The notes: generated by a model from the sequence alone, not told the origin. Shown: positions 13,023 through 26,153, counted from the stretch's first letter. The stretch: DNA of 64,000 nt from Azadirachta indica (GCA_022749755.1 CM040453.1:16687368-16751367), one strand, 5' to 3'. Made by a program: numbers and translations.

Positions 13023-16000
13023 ATGAGTGACAATTTGATGGAGAAGGTTAGTGCATTTGGTGAACGCCTCAAAATCGGAGGGGCTGAGGTGAGTCGCAAG
13101 ATGAGTGAAAGCATGAGCCAAATGAGTTTTAAGATGAAGGAGCTCTTCCAAGGGCCAAACCCAGCTGAGAAGCTTGTTGAGGATGCCACCTCTGAGGCAC
13201 TTGATGAGCCTGATTGGGCTATGAATCTCGACCTCTGTGACATGATCAATACAGAGAAAATCAGCAGCGTTGATTTGATTCGTGGCATAAAGAAGAGGAT
13301 CATGTTGAAGAGCCCTAGAGTTCAGTACTTGGCCTTGGTGTTGCTTGAAACAGTTGTGAAGAACTGTGAGAAGGCTTTCTCTGAGGTGGCAGCCGAGAGG
13401 GTTCTTGATGAAATGGTTAAGCTGATTGATGATCCTCAAACTGTTGTTAATAATAGGAACAAGGCTTTGATGCTGATTGAAGCTTGGGGTGAGTCAACAA
13501 GTGAACTCCGCTACTTGCCTGTTTATGAAGAGACATACAAGGTACTTAAACTGATGTTGTCACAAATTTATTCTTTATTTGGTTGCTATGGAGGAAAGGA
13601 AAACAACTGATTTCACATGTGTGTGAGATTGCCTTTAACTTTTTGTTTGAGATATTTGTACGCTTTAATTTGTGTGGTGAAATGTTTTCAAGTCAAAGTT
13701 TATCTGAACCTTTTTCCTTTTGCTTCTTTACCCCATTTATAAAGTTTAGTGCTACTTGGTTTCAGTTAATGCAGTTATCACTTTTGATCACAAAGGGATT
13801 TAATCATTTTTAAAATGATTTTAAGAAACTCCAAGAAGATTACAAGAACCAATTCCTAGATTTATTTGATAGGACCTTTTTACCTTGGATTTTTTAGGCC
13901 TAGAATTAACGTCTTATTTTTGTGTGTGTGTGAATAAATTGCCTTGTGAACTTGGTGAACTGTGGGTGTGGTTTACTGTTACTACGTAATAAGTTTGTAT
14001 TCTTGCAGGCGATTTTTGGATTTATGACTTTTGATTTTTTTCCTTATGCCTGTCTATCCTAGAGTTTAAGATCAAGGGGCATTCGCTTTCCGGGTCGTGA
14101 CAATGAGAGTTTGGCACCTATTTTTACGCCTCCTCGTTCAGTTTCAGCACCAGAAGTGGATGCCAGTCTTGCACAGCAGATTCAGCATGGTGTACCTGTG
14201 CAAAGCTTCACTGAGGAACAAACAAAGGAAGCCTTTGACGTGGCAAGGAACAGTATTGAGCTTCTTACAACTGTTTTATCCTCTTCACCCGAACAAGACG
14301 TTTTAAAGGTATTTTCTAATATTATGCCAGCTGTCAGTTTCTACTTATGTTCTCGTGTTTGCACATTTTAATTTGATTGAATATGTTTTCCTTTGGGACC
14401 TATATAGTGGTTTTTAAATCACTTTTTTTTTCCTTTTCTTCCTTTGAGCTGGTCAATTGACTTTTATGTCATGGTAAATCATCTTGGTGGTTGTTCCAAC
14501 CTGATAATTGGTCCTCAAGCAGATACCTGGGATTAATTGGGGTAATACCTCCTACAGCTTAGAGATATTGAGATCCATGGCAAATACAGAGGTGTAGCCA
14601 AGCAATATATCTGATGCATAATTTATTTGGTGGTGGATGGCTATTTGAGCCCATAAAGATACTCTGCACACCCATTAAACAACTAGTATTCTCAAGATTC
14701 TTACTCAGATAAATCTAATCTGTTTAACCAAATGTGTTTTCCAACCCAAGAGTACTCTCTCAAGAGGTCATGCTGTTATTATGTTGGCAGCATTAATATC
14801 AGAAACTTTTAAGTTAAATCTAATGATGACTTCAGAACATATTGTTTCTGTGGGTTCCTTTTGGCTTTGAATGAAGTCAGAGAATTAATGAAACTTAAAT
14901 ATAATTGTTTGCTAAGCAGTAGTTGGAGTGAATGGTGTCAAACAAATAGAGAAAAGCAACCCTGAAAGTTTCGTTATTCTTTTAGTTCTTTGTTTTTCTC
15001 ATAAGGTAAGAAATTCTATTGTGCAGATTGCCTGGGTGCAGTTAGTATTTATTCAACCAAATGATTGTGTTCGTCTTTTAGTTACCATCTCATTTATGAT
15101 CAACTAAATGTTTGGGGTAGAAAACTCTAAATTTTCTGCTTCATCAATTTTAGAATTTCATTTTGAGTCTACCCTGGGTAGATGTGGATTAAATTTCTAA
15201 AACTATGGGTATGTTTGGTACTACTAGCTTTCACTTAACTTTAAATGCAAAGCTGAAAAAGTATTTGGTAAGCGCTAACTTTTAGGGGGTATCGCTCACT
15301 TTTTCCACTAATATTTGATGCTAATGCTTTGACTTTAAAGTTACAACATCGAATCGCAAACATACACTGAGGATCTTTTAATTTCATTTTGATTTTCTCT
15401 TTGAGATAACTTGGATTATATTTCCAAAACTTAAGGATCTTTTAATGTATTTGTAACTCGTACATATAAAAACAGACATAACAGAGTGTGACCAATCTTT
15501 TCCCTTCAGAGTCATTAAATTAAAAGTCAGATGTGATGTTGAAAAGAAAAAGCATTAGGGTTTGAGGTAATCTGTGTATGCATTGGATGGGTTTAAACTT
15601 TATAGAGTGGATGCAGAGAGTAATAATATTAAACTTATAGAGTGGATGCAGAGAGTAATAATATTTTACTTAAATTATAATGACTGCCCTTAAGAGTAAA
15701 GTTTTGTATGGTTATTTTAGTATCATAAAAATTTTATTCAAAAACTGGGTGCAGAGTATTTTTATTGGTGTATATACACCTCCCTCGAGGGTGCCACTGT
15801 ACAACAGTTAGAGCACAGTAGATTGCTCAGCTGTTTAAATAAACATTTTTTATCGGATACTTCTATAGCTAGAAATTGGGGGTTTGTATAATATTTGATT
15901 ATACCACAACCAGTCACTTTTATTTTGATCTTTTACATAGTCCTTATAAAATAATAATACTTGCTATTGTCAGTACACTCCTTTTTATTTGTTTTTTTGG

Positions 16001-18509
16001 TGATAAGGTCCATTGTCAGGTACTCTTGATCTTGAGGGTTTTAAAGTTACATATTACACAGTAAAATGCTATACAGTTGTAGGCCAGATCTTTTGATTGC
16101 TTTTTGTTTTTTTTGGTTTTGTTAATATTGTAAATTCTGCAGTTGCCTTTGTCAAGTGCCTTGCACTCCATATGACAATTTTCTCGCTAATTACCTTGTG
16201 CCACACTGTTCGCATAGACTATTATTTTTTCTTAATTTGAGGGTCTATGTGGCACAGATGTTTTTGCTGGTGTAAATTGTGTATTTCTTTCTTCTTGTAT
16301 GCTGACTCAGTTATCATGATTTATAGTCATTATAAGTCAAATCACATACTAAATTTGACAATAAAACCCTGTGAACATGTCCAGCAGAAAAAGCCTTTAT
16401 TTTTTGTTTATATTAATATTGGTTGAAATGAAACCCTATGATAATTAGTCCCCGATACTATGCAGAAGCGAACCATACTGCAGGCATCCAATAAAAGTGA
16501 AAATTAAACACTGACAAGTAATGGTAAAAGCAATAGAAAATTTAAAAACAAAATTAATAGAAAATAATAACTAAATCCGAGAGTTGTGGAAGACATAAAT
16601 TTAAAAAATAGAGAAGATTTGAATAGCCCCTGGGGAGATTGTTGGTGGACGACCAAATCTGCTGAGTCTTAGTCAAAAGAGAAAATAAGTTCAATGAGAC
16701 ATGTAATTAATGTTCTAGAATTCCTTCACCATGAAATGATTTTTGTTTCTCTTTGTAATCTTATGAGACGTGTTAGCAAGGTCTATGGTTTTCTATTGTT
16801 CTTGTTGTCTTCTTCATCTTCTTTGCAAGTAAATGCTTTAACTCTATTACCTGTATAATTTCATGGTAGATGTTCAGTCTATAAATTCAATCCAGTATCA
16901 TTATCACTCAAAAACATTGAAATAGCCTTAGTTCTTTTTCACAGTAATGTTTGCTGCTTTGTTTGCAACTACCTTTTGTATACTCTGTCCATTGTTGTTG
17001 CTCAGACTACTAAAGCCGAAACACCAACTTTGATAGCCTAACTATCAGTTATAAGTGTTTTCATCAGTAGCAGGGTAATAATATTTACTAGCTGGTGGAA
17101 GGTGAGGATTGGGGATATAGTAGAATTATTTTCTAAATATCACCGGTCTATGGGCTTGTAACCTATCTTCATTTCTATTCATATATCACTTTCAGCCCAT
17201 GGAGCCATCTTCTTGCAGTCTGCTGATCCTCCATTCTGATGTGGAGTATTGCCATCTTAGACTTTTGTTTGTTCGCATATTAGTTAAGAAATCAGTGAGT
17301 TTTTTTGGATATAAGTTCATGAGGCTTGGCTTCAATGAGCACTGCAATTTATGTGTGTTTATCTAGAGCTTGGAGTCAGCATTGCTTTTAGTTCTATTGG
17401 ACATGAAAATTGGAATACTGTCCCAGAACATATCGCTGTATCTCAAGATAGTGGATAATAGTAATCTCTCATATCCTTCAAAATAAATAAATAAACCAAA
17501 AAGATAATGTGAAAACCTTACCATCTTGATGCTTACTTATAACATCATTCTACCTTGCACCATTCATTTTGTCTGTCTAATGTGGTTGATCCAACCATCT
17601 GACTTTGTTCAGCATCAAATAACATCTTTACGAGGTCTTAATAGACTTTCCATCGATTAAAAGAAAGCAAGTTTGAAGGATTTATCTCACAATTATAATT
17701 TGGGGTGGGTTGTGCTCCTGTGTCAGTTGTGATGATTATGCACTTCGAATCTAGAGCAGGTGGATAAAACAAATATTACAATAAATTTAAATTTGCAATG
17801 ATTTCTAGATTTTGGGAATTCTTTCATCTTTGGCTGGTAATTATCTTATATTGGCTAATGGCTGGTAATTTAGCTGTAGTCATTTGACTCTTGCATTCTC
17901 TAACTGTAAATAACTTACAGTTTTTCAAATGTGCCTATCTATTCCTGCCTCTCTACACTTGAGAAATTATTTTGTCAATCCTTTTCTTTTCAGCGAGCAA
18001 ACCATTTGTCAATTTTTGGGTATTTATGTGTTCTTGGGAACTAAATATTGGTTGGATTTTAATAATCAAATGTTTTCGTGCTGTTGGCAGGATGACTTGA
18101 CAACCACACTTGTACAACAGTGTCGTCAATCCCAGTACTCTGTCCAGAGAATATCGAGACTGCAGGAGATAACGAGGCGCTTCTCTTTGAAGCTTTGAAT
18201 GTGAATGATGAAATCCAGAAAGTTCTCTCAAAGTATGAGGAGTTGAAGAAGCCAGTGGTGGCTTCTGCCGAGCCAGAACCTGCTATGATTCCAGTGGCGG
18301 TTGAGCCCGATGATTCACCTCTTCATGCAAAAGAAGATGCTCTTATCAGAAAACCAACAGGTTCTCGAGGTGGATCCCATGCCAGCAACGATGACATGAT
18401 GGACGATCTTGATGAAATGATCTTCGGTAAGAAAGGTAGTGGCTCATCTGAGGGGGGACACGATTCGAAGAAGCAGCAAACACCGAAAGATGATCTGATC
18501 AGCTTCTGA
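13023..18509 (+). CDS. TOL1: TOM1-like protein (VHS-GAT ESCRT-0-like adaptor), frameshifted in last exon
   Basis: Predicted ubiquitin-binding adaptor that feeds endocytosed membrane proteins into the ESCRT pathway. Coding exons are 13023-13541, 14063-14308 and 18091-18509, all with GT-AG borders in phase 0. The expected protein is about 394 residues, near the length of Arabidopsis TOL1 as I recall it. Exon 1 (173 aa) encodes the VHS domain (for example RGIKKRIM and NRNKALMLIEAWGE). Exon 2 carries the linker (GIRFPGRDNESLAPIF) and the start of GAT. Exon 3 holds the rest of GAT and an acidic tail ending DDLISF. In exon 3 the reading frame breaks between 18151 and 18155. Upstream reads QCRQSQYSVQRI and downstream resumes one frame over at ETAGDNEALLFEALN. 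One base appears missing (ATATC where ATAATC would keep frame). As written the protein would stop at 18198. This is either a sequencing or assembly deletion or a real lesion. Family assignment is firm. Confidence 0.88.
15208..15370. mobile_element. Small MITE-like insertion in TOL1 intron 2
   Basis: About 160 bp begins with GGGTATGTTTGGTAC and ends with GCAAACATACAC, so the ends are inverted copies of a GTATGTTTG-like terminus. The inside is non-coding. Such ends are common in hAT-type and similar MITEs of plants. No target duplication could be confirmed, so superfamily is open. Confidence 0.4.
15600..15670. repeat. 35-bp direct repeat, two copies
   Basis: The phrase TATAGAGTGGATGCAGAGAG followed by TAATAATATT occurs twice in succession with 35-bp spacing, inside TOL1 intron 2. 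Confidence 0.85.
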
Positions 18510-20040
18510 GACAGCTGTACGCATACAATAATTTCATATTTAGGACAGGAGGCGGCCTCTTGCTTGCGTGAATGCCGGGCCATTTAGGTGTTGAAGACAC
18601 TTTTCAGTTTGATTTAAAAATCCCATAACCTTCATAAACGCGATTGTGGACTTCTTTTGAAGTATAACCTTTGATTGTTTTTGAATTTGCTGTAAGTAAA
18701 TTCATGGTTGGATTTGGTTACATAATTGCTTGATGAGGTATATATATTTGAAGATTTTATATTACAGACATACTACTCATATCGTACATATACTGTGGCT
18801 TATCTTTTCTTCTTCGATAGCTTCGGTTTTATACCGGAATGCTGTATTCCTTTCTTCGGGTCGGATTGACAAAAAAGGCGTCAAAGTGCATAAAACCTCT
18901 GCATTTTTGGGTATTAAAATTCATTAAAATTTTTATGTAATACGTATAAATACTGCTGAACAGGCCCTTAATAATGGTATATTTTGTCTTCTTTCCAATG
19001 GAATATTTGCCTTTTCTTTAATCTACCTGGGGTAGTGTAGTTTGCGGTTTGAAACTTTGAAATAACATTTTCAAAATTAAGATTGAGATATAATTTATTA
19101 GAATAAATAATTAAATATATTAAATTGTACCATTTTATAAATCTGAAATATTCAAAATGATATTTTCATGCGCACACGCGCGTATATATATATATGTATG
19201 TATACATTATTTATAGATTTTTAAATTTAAATATTTTAACAATAGATATTAAATTTAATATATATAATTAATGTAAATTATATGTACTAAAAATATTTAG
19301 AGATAAAAACTTAATAAAATATAAATTTCTTAATAAAATATAAATTTAAATAAAAAGTAATGGGTCTGATTTTATATGTAAGAAAATAAATATCAAATTT
19401 TTTACTTTTTCTTTAAACTTCTTATGTGGTAGTGCATGCTGCCTATGTATTTGTAACATTAAATAAATCTACTAGTGGTGGCTTATGAACTTTTATATAT
19501 ATATATATATATCCAACTTTAAATGTTTAGTAATAATTTATATTCATATTTAAGAGTAAAAACTAAAGAACCTTAAATCAAAATCTAATCTTACGTTGCT
19601 GAAAAGACATATTTTAATAACTTTTAATGTAGCTTTTAATTTAACTAAAGTTTCATCTATAGTTGTACATAACTAGAAAAACTTTTAATTTACTTGTTGG
19701 ATTTTTTTTTTAATTTTGAATATTTTCAAAAATTTTCTTAAAAGTATTTGCAAACAATAATACTAACTAATATTTATTATTAATCCTGTATAAATATCAT
19801 TAGGAGGACCTTGCAATAGTCCTTCAAGCCTCATCTACCGTTTAGAATTCAAAAGGATGATCTGGCCCAGCTCTCATGGGCCTCTGGACCCAATTAGAAT
19901 CGTAACCTCCCTTAACAATAGTATTTAGCTACTGTTACATTTACAATGAAAAACAAGCGAGAGGTTTCAATGAGAAGAAACAGATAACTCCAGTATTCTG
20001 TTTGTCTTAACAGACAGAAAGTGAACTGAGAAGTTTCCAA
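18510..20040. other. TOL1 3'UTR and intergenic region
   Basis: The first few hundred bases after the stop are the likely 3'UTR; no single polyadenylation signal stands out. A purine-pyrimidine run (CGCACACGCGCG followed by TATATA) lies near 19170-19200 and a (TA)n run near 19495. From about 19860 the sequence contains GGCCCA and GGGCC motifs that are frequent in plant promoters of ribosome or translation genes, which fits the open reading frame that follows. Confidence 0.45.
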
Positions 20041-20044
20041 AACA

Positions 20045-20179
20045 ATGGCGACGTTGGCAACACCAGACCAGACCAGGAGTGCTGATGGGAAACACTTCCA
20101 ATCTGTCCTTCCGCCGTCGATGTCTGTCTCCGAAGATCAAGGGAGTCTCTTCAGAACTGGGTTTTCGTGTTTGATTTAG
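20045..20179 (+). CDS. Short orphan ORF or truncated first exon, unrecognised
   Basis: A 44-codon open frame starts MATLATPDQTRSADGKHFQ and continues with PPSMSVSEDQGSLFRTGF before a TAG. Base composition is much more GC-rich and codon-like than the flanking DNA. It sits behind GGCCCA-type promoter motifs, 0.7 kb upstream of the eIF2B-beta start. It may be the first exon of a gene whose remainder is lost, or a small expressed peptide. I do not recognise the family. A splice donor could lie at the AG|GTTTAA after the stop, but the reading frame is closed before it. Confidence 0.4.
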   Translation: MATLATPDQTRSADGKHFQSVLPPSMSVSEDQGSLFRTGFSCLI

Positions 20180-20544
20180 GTTTAATTAATTTCGATATAT
20201 TTTTTTTAAAATTACTTTTTCATTAATTATAATCTTTTGCTCTTTACAAATTTAAATTAAAAAAAAAACTGTACAATATAGATAACTGAAAAAATATTTA
20301 ATATGTACCGTATAATAGGAAATAAATAAAGTAATAAAATAAGATCACTTTGATTTAATAATATTTATTTTAAGAAAATAAACCTTAGATTTTTTTCGAT
20401 TTTCGTATGGAACAAGGGAATTTTTAATTTATGTGAAGAAAACGTAGAAAAAGGAAACTAAAATTGAGATCCTAAAAAGTGCGACGATTACTTGGATTAG
20501 AAGGAACCGCTGTAATTGCTAACAGGCCTGCTTGAAACCTTTCT

Positions 20545-20884
20545 TACTTTACCCTAGAGCGCCTTCCCTCCTCCTCTCTCTCACTTTGGCCGGCGGGGGC
20601 AGACTCCGGCTTAGCAACAATTCCTTAAACCATAAACATGATCTCAAAACAACAGTGTCTCTTTTCTTTTTCCCAATTTTTGATTAATTTATGCCTTTCT
20701 TGTTAATATATCTTCTTTGCCTTTTTATTTAATTTTCTTTTTGGGCTTTTCAACTTTATTGGTGCAATTTTTGAATCAGAGCTTTTCTAAGGTAAATTTA
20801 TTTTGTTGTTAAGTTTTTAACGGAGTATTTGATCCTTTTTAATGAATTTTTCTAATGAGTTTTTGCACATTGTTAGGTAGAAAT
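20545..20884 (+). promoter_or_regulatory. Core promoter and 5'UTR of eIF2B-beta gene
   Basis: A pyrimidine patch (CCTCCTCCTCTCTCTCACT near 20568-20586) and a GC-rich stretch GGCCGGCGGGGGCAGACTCC lie 0.3 kb before the start codon. This is typical of TATA-less plant housekeeping promoters. A small leader intron is plausible between CTAAG|GTAAAT near 20790 and TTGTTAG near 20877. Confidence 0.45.
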
Positions 20885-23800
20885 ATGTCAGGCACTCAAG
20901 CTCTTGTGAGTGACTTCGTCTCCAAGCTTAGAAGGCGGTGAGTTCTAAATGTACATTTCTTTCAGTTATTATCAGAAAAGTAATGAAATAGTAGATCACT
21001 TAAAAGTGCTTTTGAAATATTATTTTATGAGTATTTAACGTGCTTTTCAACTTTTAAAAAAAATTAAAAGAATTTTTATGAAGCGCCTCGTGCACTTGTT
21101 TGAGTGTTAATTTATAATTTTCTTAGAAATGAATTTCTGTGCATTGCTTTTGAATCTTAATCACTTTTAGTCAATGATTTCTATTCATCTTTGTTTTAAA
21201 TTCAATGTGACAGAAAAATTGAGGGTTCACAGGCAACAGCTAGGCTCACAGCCGAGTTACTACGTGTATTAATATCACAACACAAGGAGCTGCCTGCAAA
21301 TGGGGCAGCGGCTCTCACTGAGTTAGTAAGGAGTGCTGGTGAGCAGCTTATTGCTGCCAATTCCATTGGTATGATTGCTTTTGCAGTGAGCTAATTCATG
21401 CAAAGTATTTTGAGTTTGAGTAGTTAAGATAGCTGCTCAGAGAACTTGGACTAACAGTAACTAAAGTACCTTGTTCTGCAAGGAACTTGATCACTCTATT
21501 AAGAATTAGGATTTAGAGATAGTCTTCATTGGTTGGGATTGCAAGTTAAATGTCACCTAAGAATATACAGTAGGATACTTTAGTTATTGAAAATACATCT
21601 TTAAATAGAATCAAAACTTATGTTCTCCACATGGGTGTAATTTTAAATAATCATGTGTAGCAGATATTTCTTGGATTGTATTGGTAAAGAGTAGTGAGAT
21701 TTGCATATTATGCAGCACTTTATCACTTCATTACATATATTTAGTGAATGTTGAATTAGTGGAATTGATTGCAGAGCTTGCTGTTGGAAACATTGTAAGG
21801 CGTGTCTTGCATATCATCGGAGAGGAAGATTTTTCATCATTAATGGATTCTGTTGAAGGGTTGAAATTGTCCACTGAAGCTGCTGTTGAAGATCTCAGTG
21901 AGGGGAAAAATAACCAAAACTTATCGGCTGCTTCTGTTGTTAGTGAATGTTTGCAGCCACCTTTGTTGCGTGCTGTTCATGACTGCTCACCTGACTCAGT
22001 ACCAACCTGCCGGACTTCTGTTTCAGGGGATGGTTTTCAAGCAAAAGGAAAATGTATGCAATCTTGGTCGTTTTATCTCGATATATTACTGGAATGGCTC
22101 TTTTGCTATTATTTGTTCACTTCGGCTAAATTGATAGCTTGCTGAGTTTCTGTTCATGGGTAGGTTGTCATGAATTTGGGTTTTTTCCAATAGTAATACT
22201 GTTGTCACTAATAAAACTTTCAATATTGAAATGCTATCTTCTGCAGCAGCCGATAAAAGTGCAAAGATCTTAAAGTCTGATGTAATAAAGGCAGTTAATG
22301 ATCTCATTGAAGATATAGATACATGCCATGAACAGATTGCAGAACAGGCAGTGGAGCTTATTCATCAGAAGTATTTTCTATTAACACTCAGTATCATCTT
22401 TTGTTTTTCAAGTTCCACACCAGAATTTTTTTTTTTTCCATTTGGAGTCAGTATATAATCAGGCAGGCCTGGATATTTGAGGCAACGAACTCATAAATAG
22501 TGAGCTTGGAGGTAAAATCACTACTGGATGGATGCTCATAGCACACACCAAAAGTTCGATTGGATTGGCTTAACATCAATGCAATCTTAATCAATTAGCA
22601 CAACATTGTGCTCTGTGCTGTTATTTTCATAATTATAAATGGCCTTCAGATATGAAACAAAATCTGTTATTAGCCTGAAATTTCTAAGCCAATTGTATAT
22701 TCTTAAATGCTCCTGTGACAAATTAAGGAAGCACGTTAATTCCTTGTTTGTTCTATAAATATGTTGTCCTTTGTTCATGTACTAAGTATTAATATGGCTC
22801 TTCATTTCAGTAATTTTGACGAGTTATCTAATTCTTGCAGCGAGGTAGTATTAACTTTAGGTCATTCCAGTTTCGTGACGGAATTTTTGTGTGCTGCCAA
22901 GGAGAAAAAGAGATCCTTTAGTGTTTTCATTGCTGAGGGTGCTCCAAAGTATGCTGATGACGCTAACTGAAGTCACCCCTTTTATAGCTTGGCTAAAAGC
23001 TTTATCCCTTTGCTTTTACTAATTGTTTGCTCTTTCGTTGTGGAGTAGGTTTGAGGGGCATGTTCTTGCAAAGGAATTGACTGAAAGAGGTTTAAAAACT
23101 ACAGTTATCACTGACTCAGCAGTTTTTGCTATCATTTCTCGAGTGAACATGGTAATTACAAACGTTGGCTGCTATTCTATTGATTTCATTTATGTGAAGC
23201 ATAAGATTAACTGCTTAAACTTGAACTTCATCTAAAGGTTGCAGTTGGTGTTCATGCTGTGATGGCCAATGGTGGTATCATAGCACCTGTGGGGTTGAAC
23301 ATGGTTGCCCTTGCTGCAAAAAAACACGCTGTTCCATTTGTTGTGGTTGCTGGCACACACGAGGTATGGTGGCACAATAATAACTCCATTCAACCTTTGT
23401 GCTGGAAGTACAGTTTCCTATCAGCGTGTTTTTACACCTAGACCCACATCTGTTCTAATATGCAAAAAAATGAATCATTCCTTGCAAAACACATTGCTAT
23501 CCTCTAGACAAAACAATAAACATGGCACTCGTTCTAGAAAGCCACCACATGAATACCAGTCTGGTGCATTTTTTTAGTTTTTGAACTAGCTTATGTTACA
23601 TTGCTTTTATCCTCATAATTTTTCCTTTTTCTTAGCTGATGGTCAGTGATGAAAATGCATGTATTTTTTACCCTAAAAATGCATAAGCATTCTTTGTTTT
23701 CTAAAATTTGTGGATGCTAACGACTATGTTGACTTACACCAAAAATGTTTTGTTTCCTTGTTCTCAGTTGAAGTATAGCTGAATGCATAATGATTTTTGT

Positions 23801-24575
23801 TAATCTGCTGTTGCTCTTGGCAGCTGTGCCCACTGTATCCACAGAATCCAGAGGTCTTATTGAATGAAATGAGATCGCCTTTTGAAGTGTTGGATTTCGA
23901 GGAATTCTCAGATGCTATTGATTATGGAATTTGTAGCGGTTCTCCTCGACTTCAGGTTGTCAATCCGGCATTTGATTATGTTCCTCCAGAGCTAGTCAGC
24001 CTTTTTGTTACTGACATGTAAGACTATATTTTTCTTTCCCCTTCATATTACCGTTTTTTCTGTTGAAAACTATAACCACTGCATCATCACTGACTCTACA
24101 CCAAAAACACAGAAATTCTTCGACAGAATAAACTGAGAAGCTGCCTTATAATCGATTGTACCTTCTGCATTTCATGTTTTCTTGATCAATGTCCTAATAT
24201 CTGATCATGGTCTTAGTTACTTTCTATGGTGGGATCTAGCTTTGACTATAGTTCTCAGTAGTGGAAAACCTATCATTTGCTTGTCGCATATTATTCTATT
24301 TTTTTCCCAACTTAGAGTTAACAGGTTTACACTACTGCAGGGCTTTGAATTTGATGACTTCATGGTATTTTAGCTTTTCATTGTAGTAATTAGCTATTCT
24401 ACATTGAATATCTTCACATATTATTTGAACTGTGAGTGTTTGAATTGTGAGACGATGTTTTGATCTCCTCCTATTTCCTGACAGAGGAGGATATAGCCCA
24501 TCATATATTTACCGACTCATTGCTGATTATTACTCCTCTGATGATCTGACTCTGCAACAGAAACCTGCTTCCTGA
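20885..24575 (+). CDS. eIF2B-beta: Translation initiation factor eIF2B subunit beta
   Basis: Regulatory subunit of the guanine-nucleotide exchange factor that reloads eIF2 with GTP in the cytosol. Nine coding exons join in frame to 410 residues: 20885-20937, 21214-21368, 21775-22053, 22247-22370, 22841-22948, 23049-23151, 23238-23363, 23824-24017 and 24485-24575. All introns are GT-AG. The N-terminus (MSGTQALVSDFVSKLRRR) leads into a helical region. The C-terminal Rossmann-like domain of the eIF2B alpha/beta/delta family shows VVLTLGHSSFVTEFL, FIAEGAPKFEGH, GLKTTVITDSAVFAI, GVHAVMANGGIIAPVGLNM and the tail AFDYVPPELVSLFVTDIGGY. Exon 4 has a CAGCAG acceptor, so two isoforms differing by one residue are possible. 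No lesion was found, in contrast to the other two conserved genes in the window. Confidence 0.93.
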
Positions 24576-24734
24576 AAGTGAGTTTGCTTCCTAGAAGAAT
24601 GATTAACTTGGATGAATTTTTTTGTTATATGAATTGACTATACACTGCAAGATCATTTTTGGTGTCTGCTGTCATATGAACATGGCTGAGTGCCGTAATC
24701 TAATTATGGGTCATACTTTCATTCTGCAATATAA

Positions 24735-24913
24735 TCCTTGATTACTTCCATCAGCTTTCCTTCTTCCAGAAACAGCTCATATCTAAAACGCAGAGTTATC
24801 AAATATTAATTTAAATTACTCACTGTAATTAGTTGAAACTCAAAATTGAAGAAAAGAAAATTAATTAGCTAGCTCATATTGCGAGAGTTATTGGAAAGGA
24901 GAAAGAGTTAAGA

Positions 24914-24952
<39 letters not shown>

Positions 24953-25430
24953 GGATGAAATAGCTTGCAAGTTTTTCGTCCATCGATCATTTTCTTCCTC
25001 AGTTTCATTTAATGGTTATGTTTTCACTCTTCCTCACACGTACGCAAGTTTCATTAAATAATTTGTCAGTTGGACCTAATTATTAAACAATATATGATAA
25101 GTTAATAATTACATACGGTATACATATTCTCCCTCGTATGCCTATACTTTAAGACGTATGTTTTTTATCATTATCCCTTGTGTGCCCAAGCTAGCTTATC
25201 ACAACTTAGCCTAAAACATTAATAGTACTCAAGATATACTCTCACTATTGATTATGGATTTTCAACCTTATGATTGTTCTTATGATAAATTATTTCGTAT
25301 AAATTTTCAAGAATTGCTTAATCAAGGCACCCTCTCGTAATCAGTTGCAGAGCAAACCATGTTCCACAAACATTGTTTCTTTCCTAAGCTTGGGAGGGAG
25401 AGCTAGTGACACTCAAGTGACGATGACAAC
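24735..25430. repeat. Dispersed duplication, copy A
   Basis: Two blocks (about 24738-24890 and 25205-25430) match a continuous stretch at 33895-34260, both in plus orientation. Shared phrases include CCTTCTTCCAGAAACAGCTC (CAAAAACAGCTC in copy B) and CATGTTCCACAAACATTG. Between the blocks this copy has about 300 bp that copy B lacks, including an (AT)n microsatellite at 24918-24951. Non-coding. Confidence 0.8.
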
Positions 25431-25434
25431 ATTA

Positions 25435-26150
25435 ATACTACAAAAGTGGGCTTTTTTGACCGATGGATTTGTGATAAAAGTGAATTTTGAAATAAAATCC
25501 TGATATAATTCTATCAAGAATTTCTTTACTAAAATTGAGATATGATTTAAGAAATTTTAGGACAAAAAAAGGTAAAAAAGTTATAATACACAACTCGTAA
25601 ATTATTTACCAATCAAACAATGTCATTTGGTGAATTTAAAAAGGTACAAACCAAGAAAAGAATAAAAACGGATCTTGTTAGTAAAATTTGGATTAATTAA
25701 TTAATTAATAATGTTATACTTAATCCTCTTACGGCCTTGCCTTGGCTTCTCTAATGGTTGTTTAAGTTCGTTGATTAAAATATATGTTGTGCTATTTTTA
25801 CTAATGTATATTTAGTTTCTCATTTCATTTAATCAATCTGAAAATTAAAAAAAAATATAAGTAATTATAAATTTTTTTAATTATGGGAAAAATTAATTAT
25901 GCATATACAATACTGGTGCATATTATTGATTCAAAAAAATTTGGTTGATTAAAACAAACAATGTTGGGTTTGGGAGAGGAAGAATTAATAAGAGTAAGAA
26001 GGGGGAGTTATTTGTTTATATGCATAAGTAATTATTACGAAGAGTTCAATTTTCCTAAAAGTAAGTAGCTGGTTTTAATTAATCAATTCCTATAGGAATT
26101 TGGTTTCCTGTGGGAAACCAGTAGTTAATTTAAAGAAAACTCTTTTTTTT
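25435..26150. other. AT-rich intergenic DNA, nothing recognised
   Basis: No coding or structured element could be supported between the duplicated block and the promoter of the next small ORF. Confidence 0.45.
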
Positions 26151-26153
26151 AAC

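Larger units (their letters stand above)
14309..18090 (+). other. Large second intron of TOL1-like gene (3.8 kb)
   Basis: Bounded by AAG|GTATTT and TTGGCAG|GAT. Apart from the small MITE-like insert and the 35-bp repeat it holds no supported gene. Sequence from about 16.4 to 17.7 kb is of mixed composition and could include old transposon DNA, but no domain could be read on either strand. Confidence 0.6.

Noticed and set aside
13002..13439. Minus-strand open frames of 107 and 145 codons opposite TOL1 exon 1
   Set aside because: They are shadows of the highly conserved VHS-coding exon on the other strand and carry no domain of their own.
24918..24951. (AT)n array considered as a CRISPR-like or structured repeat
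   Set aside because: It is a plain dinucleotide microsatellite. No spaced direct repeats of CRISPR type occur anywhere in the window, as expected for a plant nucleus.
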